From CAVVJA01 sp963801715 (GTDB lineage: Bacteria > Actinomycetota > Actinomycetes > Mycobacteriales > Jatrophihabitantaceae), in NCBI GenBank assembly GCA_963801715.1, contig CAWDGB010000008.1, positions 172,110 to 236,109 of the forward strand: DNA of 64,000 nt. The letters are read 5' to 3'. The notes beneath the pieces were generated by a model. The model was not told the DNA's origin. It searched no databases and saw only the letters and a program-made list of their open reading frames with translations. How positions within the stretch are numbered: position 1 is the first letter of the stretch; each line of letters begins with the position of its first letter. Positions 31,326-41,232 of the stretch are shown piece by piece. The position numbers and the translations under genes were made by a program.

Positions 31326-33956
31326 CTAACGCATCGGGCCGCCCGACAGTATCCGCAGCTCTCGGGCGCGCTGCACAGCCGAGGAGCGATCACGGGCCTG
31401 GAGCTTGGCGTAGATGTTGCGGACGTGGGTGTTGACGGTGTTCACCGAGACGGACAGTTCGCTGGCGATCTCTGGCCTGGACAGGTTGGTCGGCAGATAT
31501 CGCAGCACCCTGAGCTCGCTGGGGCTGAGCTCCTCTATTTGTGCCGATGCGGACTGGTTCTTGACGGCCAGAGGCGAGCCGTGCACGACGTCGAGGATGT
31601 CGATGAGCAGCGCGGCGTGAGCCGTCGCATGCCGAGGCAGCGCCTCCAGCAGCTTTTCTGCGCCCGTGATCACGAACGGCAGGACCAGTCGGTCAGGCTC
31701 GGCGAGACCGAGCGCGCGTTCGGCAGCCTGGTTCGCCGCCCGCTGGTCACCAAGCTCGCGGTGGGCGAGCCCGGCGAGCAGATGAGTCTCGACGAGCGTG
31801 ACGTAACCGATGACCGGTGCCGTGCCCGCCAGAACATCGGCCACGGCGGCGAGAGCCGCCGCCGGGTCGCGTTCCGCGAGGCAGATCACCGCGCGGGCAT
31901 TACCTATTTCGCCCGAGCCGGCCTGCCTGTCGTCGAGGGCGGCGAGGGAGACGCGGGCTTCGCCGGGCAGCCCAACGCGAGCTTGGGTGGCCAGCAGCCA
32001 GCCGGTCACCTGGTTGGCCAGCGCATGCGACCCTTCGAGCTGCGATTGCAGCTGTTCGGCCGCGCTGAACTCCTCGAGCGCCTCGTGGCGGCGGCCGCGG
32101 CCGGCCTGCAGCATGCCCGTGGCAACGTGCACCAGCAGCCTGATACCGGGTCCGGTGTCTGTCTGCAGGGCCCGTTCGGTGCGCTGCAACCATCGCTCGC
32201 CTTCGTCAAACTCACCCGTCCAGACGGAATTGGCGGCCAGGGTCACCAGCGCGGGCGCGACGATGGGCTCCGCGCCCCAGCCGTACCTGTCGGCGAGCGC
32301 TATCGCCTCGTGGCAGCGGCGCCGGGTGGTGGCGAAGGGGCGGATCTTCGACGCGAACCCGAGCTGCGCCAGGCAGGCGACCTCCAGGTAAGGCCGGCCG
32401 ATTCTCCGGGCCAGAACGGCGCCCTCCCGCAGGTGCTGTTCAGCCTCTGGCAGCCCCAGCGACCACGCCTCGACGATTCCCAGATTCATCAGCGCCATCA
32501 CCCGCAGGTCGCTGCCGAGCGCGATGTCCTCGTCGGACTGGCCGGTTACCGGGGAAGCAAGGAACTTGGCTTGTTCGAGAACGCCGGCAAAGTGACCGCG
32601 CCGCCTGGCCAGCGACAGCTTGAGCGACGCGACCGCAATGTGGAGTCGGCGCTGGCGATCCGGTGGCGCTGTCTCGGTGTACGTCTCGGCGACCGCCAGG
32701 TGGGCGGCCGCTTCGCTCAGGCGTCCCTGCACAAGGTCAACTGTCGCGTGCACCAGGGCCAGCTCGGGGTGACCCGCGCCTGGCGGGAAGGCGTGCAACA
32801 GCGCCTGGATGGTCTGCGTTTGCCCGTCGAGCGTCAGGCTGAACGAATAGTCGGCGAGCAGCCCGGCCGCGCCGGACCAGTCGCCCGCAGCTTGGGTGTG
32901 CCGGATGGCATCCACAACCTGGCCATGGTGGATAAACCACCCGGCGGCCCGCTGGTGCAGGACCGGCACTTCTTCGGGCAGCACCCGGCGCAGCTCCAGC
33001 CGCAGCAGATCCGCGAACAGGTGGTGGTAGCGGAACCACGTGCGCTCGGGGTCGAGCGAGATGACAAACGCGTTCGCGTCCTCCAGTTCCAGCAGCATCC
33101 CTTCCGAACCCGGGCGCCCGGTCAGCAGATCGGCCAGTTCACCGTTGACGCGATCGAGCAGGGAGGTGCGCAGTAGCAGCTGCTGCACCTCCTCCGGTTG
33201 GCGGTCCAGCATCTCGGCGATCAGATATTCGGCGACCGTCCGGTCGCTGCCGGAGAACTCCGCGACGAAACGCTCCGGGTCCGGGTGACCGGCTAGGGAG
33301 ATCACCGCGAGCCGCAAGCCCGCGGCCCACCCTTCCGTCCGCTGATGCAGGCGCGTCGCTCCGGCCGCCGAGAGCGCGATACCCGAGGCATCCAGCAGCT
33401 CGCGTGTTTCGCGCTCGGTGAAGCGCAGATCGGCCGCGCGGATTTCGGCTAGCTCACCGGCCAGACGCAGCTGATGCAGGCGCAGCGGGAGATCGCGACG
33501 CGTCGCCAGCACCGCATGCACGTTGTCGGGAAGGTTTGTCAGCAACCGGGTCAGCTGAGCGAGCGCCTCCGGCGAGGTCAGCTCGTGCAGGTCGTCGATG
33601 ACCAGGATGAGACGGCCGCGATGGCCGGCAAGCTCCGAGAGCACCCGGTCGACCATCGCCCGCTCATTGAAGTCGGGTGTCGCGGCCGGAGCTTCCCCGC
33701 GACTGGCGGTGCCGGAGGCATCGCGGACCGCGGTGAGCAGGGCCAGCCAGAACTGCTGAGCGTCGCGCTGGTCGCGTTGCACCTGCAGGACGGCGAGCCG
33801 GTGCGGCTGATCTGGCCGGTAGGCCCAGGCGCGCAGCAGCGACGTCTTCCCGCTGCCGGCTGGGGCCGAGATGATCGTCACCTTCCGCGCCGCTGCGCGA
33901 TCCAGAGCGGCGAGAAGATCACCCCGGTCGATGAGGTGGGGAGCTGCTGGAGCCAC
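31326..33956 (-). CDS. LuxR-family (LAL/MalT-like) ATP-dependent transcriptional regulator
   Basis: An 876-residue regulator. The N-terminal STAND-type ATPase has Walker A ISAPAGSGKTSLLRAW (about 30-45) and Walker B RLILVIDDLHEL. A long helical-repeat region (about 350-790) probably senses a ligand or partner. The C-terminal HTH reads LSPSELRVLRYLPTNLSRPE then IASELSVSVNTVNTHVRNIY. The size is standard for LAL proteins. It is divergent from an SDR gene. The SDR and the following metallo-beta-lactamase-fold gene carry matching upstream palindromes and leaders, which makes them the best target candidates. Regulation by ATP and a small ligand is family knowledge. Confidence 0.92.
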   Translation of the reverse strand: MAPAAPHLIDRGDLLAALDRAAARKVTIISAPAGSGKTSLLRAWAYRPDQPHRLAVLQVQRDQRDAQQFWLALLTAVRDASGTASRGEAPAATPDFNERAMVDRVLSELAGHRGRLILVIDDLHELTSPEALAQLTRLLTNLPDNVHAVLATRRDLPLRLHQLRLAGELAEIRAADLRFTERETRELLDASGIALSAAGATRLHQRTEGWAAGLRLAVISLAGHPDPERFVAEFSGSDRTVAEYLIAEMLDRQPEEVQQLLLRTSLLDRVNGELADLLTGRPGSEGMLLELEDANAFVISLDPERTWFRYHHLFADLLRLELRRVLPEEVPVLHQRAAGWFIHHGQVVDAIRHTQAAGDWSGAAGLLADYSFSLTLDGQTQTIQALLHAFPPGAGHPELALVHATVDLVQGRLSEAAAHLAVAETYTETAPPDRQRRLHIAVASLKLSLARRRGHFAGVLEQAKFLASPVTGQSDEDIALGSDLRVMALMNLGIVEAWSLGLPEAEQHLREGAVLARRIGRPYLEVACLAQLGFASKIRPFATTRRRCHEAIALADRYGWGAEPIVAPALVTLAANSVWTGEFDEGERWLQRTERALQTDTGPGIRLLVHVATGMLQAGRGRRHEALEEFSAAEQLQSQLEGSHALANQVTGWLLATQARVGLPGEARVSLAALDDRQAGSGEIGNARAVICLAERDPAAALAAVADVLAGTAPVIGYVTLVETHLLAGLAHRELGDQRAANQAAERALGLAEPDRLVLPFVITGAEKLLEALPRHATAHAALLIDILDVVHGSPLAVKNQSASAQIEELSPSELRVLRYLPTNLSRPEIASELSVSVNTVNTHVRNIYAKLQARDRSSAVQRARELRILSGGPMR

Positions 33957-34049
33957 CGTCAGAGGCCTGCCTTAGTGCCCGCGCCGGACGCCCTGCCGTC
34001 GGCGACACGGTCTTCTCGCTATCAGCCCAGCGCACGCGGTGTCAACGGC

Positions 34050-34070
34050 CATCACCGGGACCTGGTGATG
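34050..34070. promoter_or_regulatory. palindrome upstream of the SDR gene
   Basis: CATCACC (34050-34056) and GGTGATG (34064-34070) are a perfect 7-base inverted repeat with a 7-base spacer, centred about 102 bases before the SDR start codon. A related ATCAC-C-GTGAT palindrome lies about 106 bases before the next gene (34860-34870). It is a candidate site for the divergent LAL regulator. Confidence 0.5.
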
Positions 34071-34074
34071 CCGG

Positions 34075-34164
34075 TTCACCTGGCCGGGGGCAAGCCTGGA
34101 GTCCGACGTGGACGGCTCGCATGTTCGGACACGGATGTGCCAAAGATCCAAGGGAGATGCCGTG
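34075..34164 (+). repeat. leader repeat copy A (before the SDR gene)
   Basis: This 90-base stretch, ending at the SDR start codon, resembles the 90 bases that end at the start codon of the next gene (34884-34973). By eye about two thirds of positions match, with the best agreement in TTCACCTG, AGCCTGG-GTCCG, CTCGCA and the GGGAGAT-CCGTG that holds the ribosome binding site and GTG start. The similarity suggests duplication of a regulatory leader. Confidence 0.5.
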
Positions 34165-34842
34165 AGCCCTGAGGTGGCGATCGTGGCCGGTGCAAGCGGG
34201 GCGCTTGGTCACGCAATGACGAAAACCCTGGCAGTCAGCGGCCTGACGGTGGTGGCGGTCGACCGGACCGAGCGCGGATTGCGGGAACTTCCCGACGGTG
34301 TCCGGCGCGAGGTGGCCGACACGACCGACCCCGGAGTGGTGACGCCGCTCATCGACCGGATCGCCGCCGAAGTAGGGCCCCCCGGCGTGCTGGTGAACAC
34401 CATCGGTGCGTTCCGGCCAGGAGACGCGCTCACCACTACCCCCGAGGTCCTTCGGCTCATGATCGACGTCAACCTGGGAACCGCGCTGTGGCTGAGCCAG
34501 GCGGTAGCGCCGCATATGCAGCAGCGGGGCTCCGGTGCCATCGTGCACGTAACCGCCCGCCCCGCGAGTGAGCCATCCGGCGGCATGGCGGCATACAGCG
34601 TGAGCAAGGCCGCTCTTGCCCACTTGACCCGCATTCTCGATATCGAGTTCCGCCCGCACGGGATCCGGGTGAACGCAGTCGCGCCGCAACTGCTCGACAC
34701 CCCGACCAACCGGGCCAACTTCCCGGACGAGGTGATGGCGCACGCAGTCGCGCCGGAGGCGATCGCCGACGTGATCGCGTTCCTGGTCAGCGACGCGGCG
34801 GCGCCAGTCAGCGGAGCGATACTGCCGGCGTACGGCGCTTAA
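34162..34842 (+). CDS. short-chain dehydrogenase/reductase (SDR)
   Basis: A 226-residue classical SDR. The cofactor motif is VAGASGALGHAM, followed by LVNTIGAFRPGD in place of NNAG, and the catalytic YSVSK (Tyr and Lys) in MAAYSVSKAALAHLTRIL. The C-terminal GIRVNAVAPQLLDTP is typical. The usual catalytic Ser position is Thr in VTARPASEPSG, which deserves attention. The start is GTG at 34162, with AAGGGAGA 4 bases upstream. It is the first gene divergent from the LAL regulator and shares a duplicated leader with the next gene. Substrate unknown. Confidence 0.88.
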   Translation: MSPEVAIVAGASGALGHAMTKTLAVSGLTVVAVDRTERGLRELPDGVRREVADTTDPGVVTPLIDRIAAEVGPPGVLVNTIGAFRPGDALTTTPEVLRLMIDVNLGTALWLSQAVAPHMQQRGSGAIVHVTARPASEPSGGMAAYSVSKAALAHLTRILDIEFRPHGIRVNAVAPQLLDTPTNRANFPDEVMAHAVAPEAIADVIAFLVSDAAAPVSGAILPAYGA

Positions 34843-34859
34843 GCGTCAGCGGCGTGTGA

Positions 34860-34870
34860 ATCACCGTGAT
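34860..34870. promoter_or_regulatory. palindrome upstream of the MBL-fold gene
   Basis: ATCAC-C-GTGAT is a perfect inverted repeat with a 1-base centre, placed about 106 bases before the GTG start. Its half-sites match those of the palindrome before the SDR gene. It lies 18 bases after the SDR stop. Confidence 0.4.
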
Positions 34871-34883
34871 CCGGCGAGGACCT

Positions 34884-34973
34884 TTCACCTGCCTGGTAGC
34901 CAGCCTGGGGTCCGTCGCGAACGCTCGCACGGCCAGCAAGGACGTGCCCAGAGATACCCAGGGAGATACCGTG
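34884..34973 (+). repeat. leader repeat copy B (before the MBL-fold gene)
   Basis: The second copy of the 90-base leader described at 34075-34164. Both copies end exactly on the GTG start codon of the gene that follows, and both hold the same GGGAGAT ribosome binding region. Confidence 0.5.
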
Positions 34974-35957
34974 ACATCACCAGCCTCCGGCGCCAGCAGC
35001 GCCGCAGACCTGCCCGACTACGCGCCGATTCCGCGGTCGGCGCTCGGCCCAGCTCTGAACGACCAGGGGTATTACGTCGGGCGGGTCGAGCGGAACCTGT
35101 ACTGGGTCACCGACGGCGTCTACCAGTCGGCGTTCCTGACCACCCGGGACGGCGTGGTGCTGTTCGACGCACCGCCGAGCATCGGCCTCAACCTGCGGCG
35201 GGCCGTGGACGAGATCGCCGCTGCCAACGGAGTGAGCAATAGGGTGACCCACCTTGTCTACTCGCATCACCACGCCGACCACGCCGGAGCGGCCTCGCTG
35301 TTCGACGGGGACGTGGTCCGCGTCGGCCACGAGGAGACCCGACGGCTGCTGCTGCGGGACAATGATCCGGCCCGGCCGGCGCCGGAGGTGACCTTCGCCG
35401 ACCGCTACTCGTTGGAGGTGGGCGGCGAGCGCGCCGAATTGGCCTGGCATGGCCCCAACCACTCGCCGGACAACATCTTCATCCACTTGCCCGGCCACGA
35501 CACGCTGATGCTCATCGACGTCGTCAACGCCGGGTGGGTGCCCATCTACAACACCAATCTCAGCGAGGACGTCCCCGGCTACATGCAGGCCCCGGCCACG
35601 GCGCTGTCCTACCCGTGGACACACTTCATCTGCGGGCACCTCGGCCGGCTCGCCACCCGCGATGACGTCGCGGCGCATCAGGCCTACATCGCCGACATCG
35701 AGGCCAGCGCGACGGAAGCGCTAGCCGCGGTCGACCCGGTGCCCTTCTACATGCACTACGGGGAGAACGTCTGGGCCGGAGTCAAAGCCCACCTCGACGC
35801 CGTCACCGAGCGCGCGGCCGCGCCGATCGTCGCGAAGTACACCGGCGTGCTGGCCTCCGCGGATATCGAGGTCTTCACCTGGACCACCACGTTCGCCATC
35901 ATGCAGTCGTTGCGCCTCGACCGCGGGGTCGGCGTCAGCAGACCGGTTCACCCCTGA
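34971..35957 (+). CDS. MBL-fold metallo-hydrolase
   Basis: A 328-residue metallo-beta-lactamase-fold enzyme. The metal motif HHHADH is at residues 99-104 (YSHHHADHAGA), with further ligands expected in AWHGPNHSPDNIFIHL and ICGHLGRLATRDD. A long C-terminal helical region follows. The GTG at 34971 with CAGGGAGATACC upstream was chosen; an upstream GTG-rich frame overlaps the leader repeat. It probably hydrolyses a lactone, thioester or similar bond. It shares its leader with the SDR gene, so the two may work in one pathway controlled by the LAL regulator. Confidence 0.88.
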   Translation: MTSPASGASSAADLPDYAPIPRSALGPALNDQGYYVGRVERNLYWVTDGVYQSAFLTTRDGVVLFDAPPSIGLNLRRAVDEIAAANGVSNRVTHLVYSHHHADHAGAASLFDGDVVRVGHEETRRLLLRDNDPARPAPEVTFADRYSLEVGGERAELAWHGPNHSPDNIFIHLPGHDTLMLIDVVNAGWVPIYNTNLSEDVPGYMQAPATALSYPWTHFICGHLGRLATRDDVAAHQAYIADIEASATEALAAVDPVPFYMHYGENVWAGVKAHLDAVTERAAAPIVAKYTGVLASADIEVFTWTTTFAIMQSLRLDRGVGVSRPVHP

Positions 35958-36034
35958 CCACACCGCACCGGGGCCGGCCTAGCGCTGGCCCCGGTGCCGC
36001 GCTTGCGAAGCACCGATGGACGGAGGGTCTTAGG

Positions 36035-38591
36035 TTGTCTCCAGTGTCAGCTGGTGATATGTCCGTGCCGGGAGCCCTGCCCACGGTCATTGGCGTGCGC
36101 GGGGCCCGGCACAACAACCTGCGCGACATCGATGTTGACGTGCCGTTGTGGCGGACGGTCGCGGTGGTCGGCGTGTCCGGATCGGGCAAGACGTCGCTGG
36201 CCATGGGCACGCTGTACGCCGAGGGCCTGCAGCGGTTCCTGGAGGGGCTGAGCACCTACAGCCGCCGGCGGCTGACGCAGGCGCAGCGGCCGGACGTCGA
36301 CCGGATCGACCACCTTCCGCCCGCGCTCGCACTGCGGCAGCGCCCGCCAATACCGGGGCCGCGCAGCACGGTCGGCACCATGTCCGAGGTGCTCAACGTG
36401 CTGCGCCTGATGACGTCGCGGCTGGCGTCGCACCTGTGCCCGAACGGCCATCGGATCGCGCCGTCGATCGCTACCTACGACGAGGAGATCGTCTGCCCGG
36501 TGTGCGGCGCGCGGTTCGAGCATCCCAGCGCGGAATCCTTCTCGTTCAACTCCTACGGGGCCTGCCCAGCCTGCCAAGGCCTGGGCGCCCGGTCCGAGGT
36601 CGACACCGCCACGCTGGTTCCCGATCCGGACAAGACGATCGAGCAGGGCGCGGTGCTGCCGTGGAATTCCGGCGGGCGGCGGCTGTCGATGTATGCCGCG
36701 GGCGAGCTCGGGGTGCGGCTCAACGTTCCGTACCGGGCGCTGACCACCCGTGAGCTCGATCTCGTGCTGCACGGCGAACCGGTCCGGGTGTCGGTGACGC
36801 GTCTCCGGTCGGAACGGGCGGGCGGTGCAGCTGTCGGTCAACTACGACAACGCCGTCGCCGCGGTGGAACGCTCGTTGCGCAGCGACAACGAGCGCACCC
36901 GGCGGCTGGTGCAGCGGTTCCTCGTCACCCGGGTCTGCTCGGTGTGCCACGGCACCCGGCTGCGGCCGGAAGCGCTGACCTCACAGCTGGGCGGCCACAA
37001 CATCGCCGAGATCAGCGCGCTCAGCCTGAGCGAGCTGCGCGGGTTCGCGGTCGGCCTGTCCGCCGGGCTGCCCGCGGAGCTCCGCCCGGTGACCATCGGT
37101 CTGCTCGCCGAGCTGAACGGCAGGCTCATCCCGCTGCTCGACGTCGGGCTCAGTTACCTGACCCTGGACCGGGCCGGTGCGACGCTCTCCACTGGGGAGC
37201 GGCAGCGGATCGAGCTCACCTCGACGGTGCGGACCAGCACCACCGGCATGCTCTACGTGTTGGACGAGCCATCGGTCGGGCTGCACCCGGCGAACGTCCT
37301 AGGGCTGCGCAAGACCATCACCGCGCTGACCGGAAACGGTAATTCCGTGGTCGTGGTGGAACACGAGCGGGAGCTCATCAGCGCTGCCGACTGGGTCATC
37401 GAGCTTGGTCCCGGGGCCGGCGCCAAGGGCGGCACGGTGATCGCCCAGGGTCCTCCCGGCCGGCTGGAAACCGACCCGCAGTCGATCATGGGCCCGTTCC
37501 TGGCCGGGGCGGCGACCGTGTCACGGGACCGTCCGGCGCACGCTGGTCCCGGCGGGCAGATCACCATCGAGATCAGCGACCTGTACAACCTGCACGACCT
37601 CACGGCCGCCTTCCCGGTCCAGCGGCTGACCGCGCTGGCCGGGCCGTCAGGGGCGGGGAAGACCGCCGTGGTCCTGGACAGCCTTATCCCGGCCGCCCGG
37701 GCGTTGCTCAGCGGGCCGGCGCAGCCCGGGCCGGCACGGCCCGGGCACGTCCGCCACCTGGACCTCGGCGGCATCCGTCAGATCGTCCAGGTCGACGCCA
37801 CGCCAATCGGCCAGAACGCGCGGTCCACACCAGCGACCTACTCCGGCGCATTCGACCAGATCCGACGGGTGTTCGCCGAGTCCGGGTATGCCCGCCGGCG
37901 ACATTGGAAGCCCGGGCACTTCTCGTTCAATACCCGCGAGGGCCAGTGCCCGACCTGCCGCGGGCTCGGCCACATCGACCTGGACGTGCAGTATCTGCCC
38001 GACATCACCGCCCAGTGCCCGACCTGTCACGGCGCCCGCTTCAACGACGCCACCCTGGCCGTCCGGATCGACGGCCTGACCATAGCCGACGTGCTCGGCC
38101 TGAGCGTGCAGGAGGCCCTGGACCGGTTCGCTGACCGGGCGCTGGTCGCCTCGGCGCTGCGGCCCGTCAGCGAGGTCGGCTTGGGTTACCTGCGGCTCGG
38201 CGAGCCCACACCGGCCCTCTCCGGCGGGGAGTCGCAGCGGCTGCGCATCGCCTCTCGGCTGCGCAACAGTCAACGCGGCGCACTGTACGTGTTCGATGAG
38301 CCGTCCACCGGCCTGCACCCGCTCGACGTAGCCACCCTGGTCGGCGTGTTCGACCGGCTGCTCGCGGCCGGGGCCACGATCATCGTGATCGACCACGATC
38401 TGGACCTGCTGGCTGCCGCCGACCACCTTATTGACATGGGGCCGGGCGGCGGCCCCGAGGGCGGGCACATCCTCGCGGCCGGCACGCCGGAGGACGTCGC
38501 GCGCGACCCGGGCAGTGTGACCGGGCCATGGCTGGCGAAGCACCTGAACCTGCCAGAAGATCCCGTCCTACCTCATCGTCAGAGCCGATGA
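36035..38591 (+). pseudogene. UvrA-like ATP-binding protein (UvrA paralogue), one frameshift
   Basis: The product resembles drug-resistance-type UvrA paralogues of actinobacteria, about 840 residues and shorter than UvrA itself. The first ATPase has VGVSGSGKTSLAMGTLYAEG and a zinc-type CPVCGARF. After a frame break near 36,820 the reading continues with CSVCHGTRL, signature TLSTGERQRIEL and YVLDEPSVGLHP. The second ATPase has AGPSGAGKTAVVLDSL, CPTCRGLGHI, CPTCHGARF, PALSGGESQRLRIA and YVFDEPSTGLHP. The start is TTG at 36035 behind GGAGG, with the ATG at 36059 as alternative. UvrA paralogues can protect against DNA-binding drugs; whether this one does is unknown. The single break may be a sequencing error. 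Confidence 0.82.
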
Positions 38592-38799
38592 GATCCGCCT
38601 ACGCCCACTGCGCGGGCGGGCGCGACGCCACGGGCCGGGTGGCCCTGTTCGAGCGCATGCGTATCACCAGCTGACGAAGCCGCGCGGGATAACGATGCCA
38701 GCCTGATGTCGATCGGCGCACAAGCGGCCGCTCCCTTGTTCGTTGTTGCGACCGGGATTAGCGTCGATCTGTCACCATCGGACGACGAGGAGCAGCGTC

Positions 38800-39408
38800 A
38801 TGTCGATCGATCCAAAAACGACCGCGGTCGTGCTTATCGAGTACCAGAACGACTTCACCTCCGAAGGTGGCGTGTTGCACGGCGCGGTGTCCGAGGTCAT
38901 GGACAAGACCAGCATGCTCGATAACAGCCGGCGGGTCGCCGAGGCCGCCCGGGCAGCCGGAGCGACCGTCATGCACGCCCCGATCACGTTCGCCGCGGGC
39001 TACCACGAGATCAGCTCGCACCCGTACGGGATTCTCAAGGGCGTCGTCGATGGCAACGCGTTCGTCAAAGGATCGTGGGGCGCGGCCATCGTCGATGACC
39101 TCGCCCCGGCCGAGGGCGACATCGTCGTTGAAGGCAAGCGCGGCCTGGACACATTTGCCAGCACAAATCTCGATTTCATCCTGCGTAGCAAGGGCATCAC
39201 GACGATCGCCCTCGGCGGATTCCTGACCAATTGCTGCGTCGAGTCCACCATGCGGAGCGGATACGAGAACGGGTATCGGGTTATCACGCTCAGCGATTGC
39301 CTTGCGGCAACCTCCCCACAGGAGCATGACAACGCCTTGAAGTACGACTTCCCGATGTTCTCCGAAGCGATGGAGTCGACTGACTTCATTACCGAGCTCG
39401 GACGTTGA
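38800..39408 (+). CDS. isochorismatase-like cysteine hydrolase
   Basis: A 202-residue enzyme of the isochorismatase/nicotinamidase fold. The catalytic triad can be placed: Asp in LIEYQNDFTSEGG, Lys in VVEGKRGLDTF and Cys in GGFLTNCCVESTMR. A cis-peptide segment typical of the family is GFLTN. GAGGAG lies 7 bases before the ATG. The length is normal. Such enzymes cleave amides or vinyl ethers in the cytosol; neither neighbours nor motifs fix the substrate. Confidence 0.9.
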   Translation: MSIDPKTTAVVLIEYQNDFTSEGGVLHGAVSEVMDKTSMLDNSRRVAEAARAAGATVMHAPITFAAGYHEISSHPYGILKGVVDGNAFVKGSWGAAIVDDLAPAEGDIVVEGKRGLDTFASTNLDFILRSKGITTIALGGFLTNCCVESTMRSGYENGYRVITLSDCLAATSPQEHDNALKYDFPMFSEAMESTDFITELGR

Positions 39409-39634
39409 CACCGCTCACCCGAGTTTCCCGATAAGAATTCGGTTTGGTCCGACGCGCGTGGCACTATCTGCAATGCTGACCGAGAAGCCAGGCATCGATC
39501 GGGCCCATTGATACGGCGTCTGAGCAGGCCGACCTCGGTGTGCCGTCTGACCGGCCCGAGACGGATGAGTGAGTGGTAGACCGGTTCTACGTGCAGAACC
39601 TGATGCAGATGCGCGCTTGCGGCAGACTCAAACC

Positions 39635-41044
39635 ATGCAAAGGGGACCACTGGACCTGCCGGCGGATGAATTCGGCATGCTGGCCGCGCGTGTTGTAGCG
39701 GAGGCGACGCGGTATTTGGACCAGCTCGACACCGTGCCCGTCCGGCCGGACACGTCGGGCACGGAAAGCCTGAAGCACTTCGCGGTACCGCCGCCTGAGG
39801 CCGGTCAGGGACTTGCGGTATTTGACGACCTGACAGCGGTGGCCCGGTACAGCCGCGCCGGAAACGGGCGCTTCTTCGGCTACGTGATGGGCTCGGGCGA
39901 GCCGGTGGGCGCCCTGGGCGACCTGTTCGCCTCGGTCATCAACCAGAACGGCACCGCCTGGCGGTCGGGCCCGGCGACTGCGGTGATCGAACGCACCGTC
40001 ATCTCGTGGCTGGCTCAGGCGATCGGTTGTGACGGATTCGGTGGAATCTTTACCAGCGGTGGGTCGCTGGCAAACCTGATGGGTTTGGCAATGGCGCGTG
40101 AGGCCAAGGCGCCGGCCAACCAAACCGGAGTAGCCGGCCCAAGCGTGGTGTATGCCTCCTCCGAAGCCCACATGTCGATCGGCAAGGCCGTTGCGCTGCT
40201 GGGTCTCGGCCGGGACAACCTTCGCCTCCTCCCAGCCGGCGACGACTTCAGGTTGAGCCCCACGGCGCTGCGCACGGCGGTCGCAGCCGATCGAGCAGCC
40301 GGCCGGACGCCGCTCGCAGTAGTCGCCTGCGCCGGCACGACCGTCACCGGAGCAGTGGACCCACTCGCTGAGCTTGTCGCGGTGGCCCGCGACGAGGATC
40401 TCTGGGTCCACGTCGACGGCGCCTACGGCCTGCCTGCGGCGATGGTGGAACCCGATAAGTTTCTGGGGATCGCCAGCGTCGACTCGTTGTCAATGGACGC
40501 CCACAAATGGCTCTACCAGCCACTGGACTGCGGCGTCTTGCTGTACCGGAACCCGGCAGCGGCACGGCGGGCATTCGCCTTCACCGACGACTACGCCGCC
40601 TCACTGAGCGACGACCCGGTCGAGGGTGATGTCCTGTTCGAGGAGACCATCGAACTGTCCCGACGGGTCCGGGCGTTGAAGTTATGGCTGTCTCTTCGCT
40701 ACCACGGTCTGTCGTCGTTCCGGGCCGCCATCGCCGAGAATCTGCGACAGGCGAGGCTACTCGCCGACCTGATCGACAAGCACCCATCTCTCGAACGAGT
40801 GGCCGAGGTCCCACTCAGCGCAGTCTGCTTCCGATGGGTCGGCGGGGACCAGGCATCGCTCGACGGGCAGAACGCCGAAATCCTCGACCGAGTGAACCGC
40901 CGCGGGCGGGTATACCTCTCCAACGCGACCGTGCGCAGCAACTTCGTGTTGCGAGCCTGCATCACCAACCACCGCACCACCAACGCTGACGCCGCCGCCG
41001 TCGTTGACGAGGTGCTCGCCGTCGCGGCAGAGCTACCACAGTGA
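39635..41044 (+). CDS. pyridoxal phosphate-dependent decarboxylase (aromatic amino acid decarboxylase-like)
   Basis: A 469-residue group II decarboxylase. The PLP lysine is in SMDAHKWLYQPLDCG. Upstream are the SGGSLANLMGLAMAR phosphate-binding segment, ASSEAHMSIGKA with the ring-stacking His, and WVHVDGAYGLPA with the PLP Asp. The C-terminal domain ends LRACITNHRTTNADAAAVVD. The ATG at 39635 gives a start consistent with family length, while a longer frame adds 22 atypical residues. It would remove CO2 from an L-amino acid such as tryptophan, DOPA, glutamate or a relative. Specificity is not evident. Confidence 0.88.
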   Translation: MQRGPLDLPADEFGMLAARVVAEATRYLDQLDTVPVRPDTSGTESLKHFAVPPPEAGQGLAVFDDLTAVARYSRAGNGRFFGYVMGSGEPVGALGDLFASVINQNGTAWRSGPATAVIERTVISWLAQAIGCDGFGGIFTSGGSLANLMGLAMAREAKAPANQTGVAGPSVVYASSEAHMSIGKAVALLGLGRDNLRLLPAGDDFRLSPTALRTAVAADRAAGRTPLAVVACAGTTVTGAVDPLAELVAVARDEDLWVHVDGAYGLPAAMVEPDKFLGIASVDSLSMDAHKWLYQPLDCGVLLYRNPAAARRAFAFTDDYAASLSDDPVEGDVLFEETIELSRRVRALKLWLSLRYHGLSSFRAAIAENLRQARLLADLIDKHPSLERVAEVPLSAVCFRWVGGDQASLDGQNAEILDRVNRRGRVYLSNATVRSNFVLRACITNHRTTNADAAAVVDEVLAVAAELPQ

Positions 41045-41232
41045 AATGCGATCCGCGGCAAGGAAATGGGTAGCAGACCGACCGCCAGCGACCTTGCCGA
41101 GGCCCGGCTAGTCCTGTTCGAACACGCGGCGGTGAGCTCCGAAGCCTACGAGGGTTGTCATGCGCGCCTCCCCCACCGGAATAGGCGCGAACGGAACCAT
41201 TGCCAGGGCAGACCTCGCCGAGGGGACGGCCG

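Noticed and set aside
31059..33176. A 705-codon open frame on the plus strand opposite the LAL regulator gene
   Set aside because: It is the mirror of a highly conserved minus-strand gene and has no motif of its own. Long antisense frames are expected in high-GC DNA.
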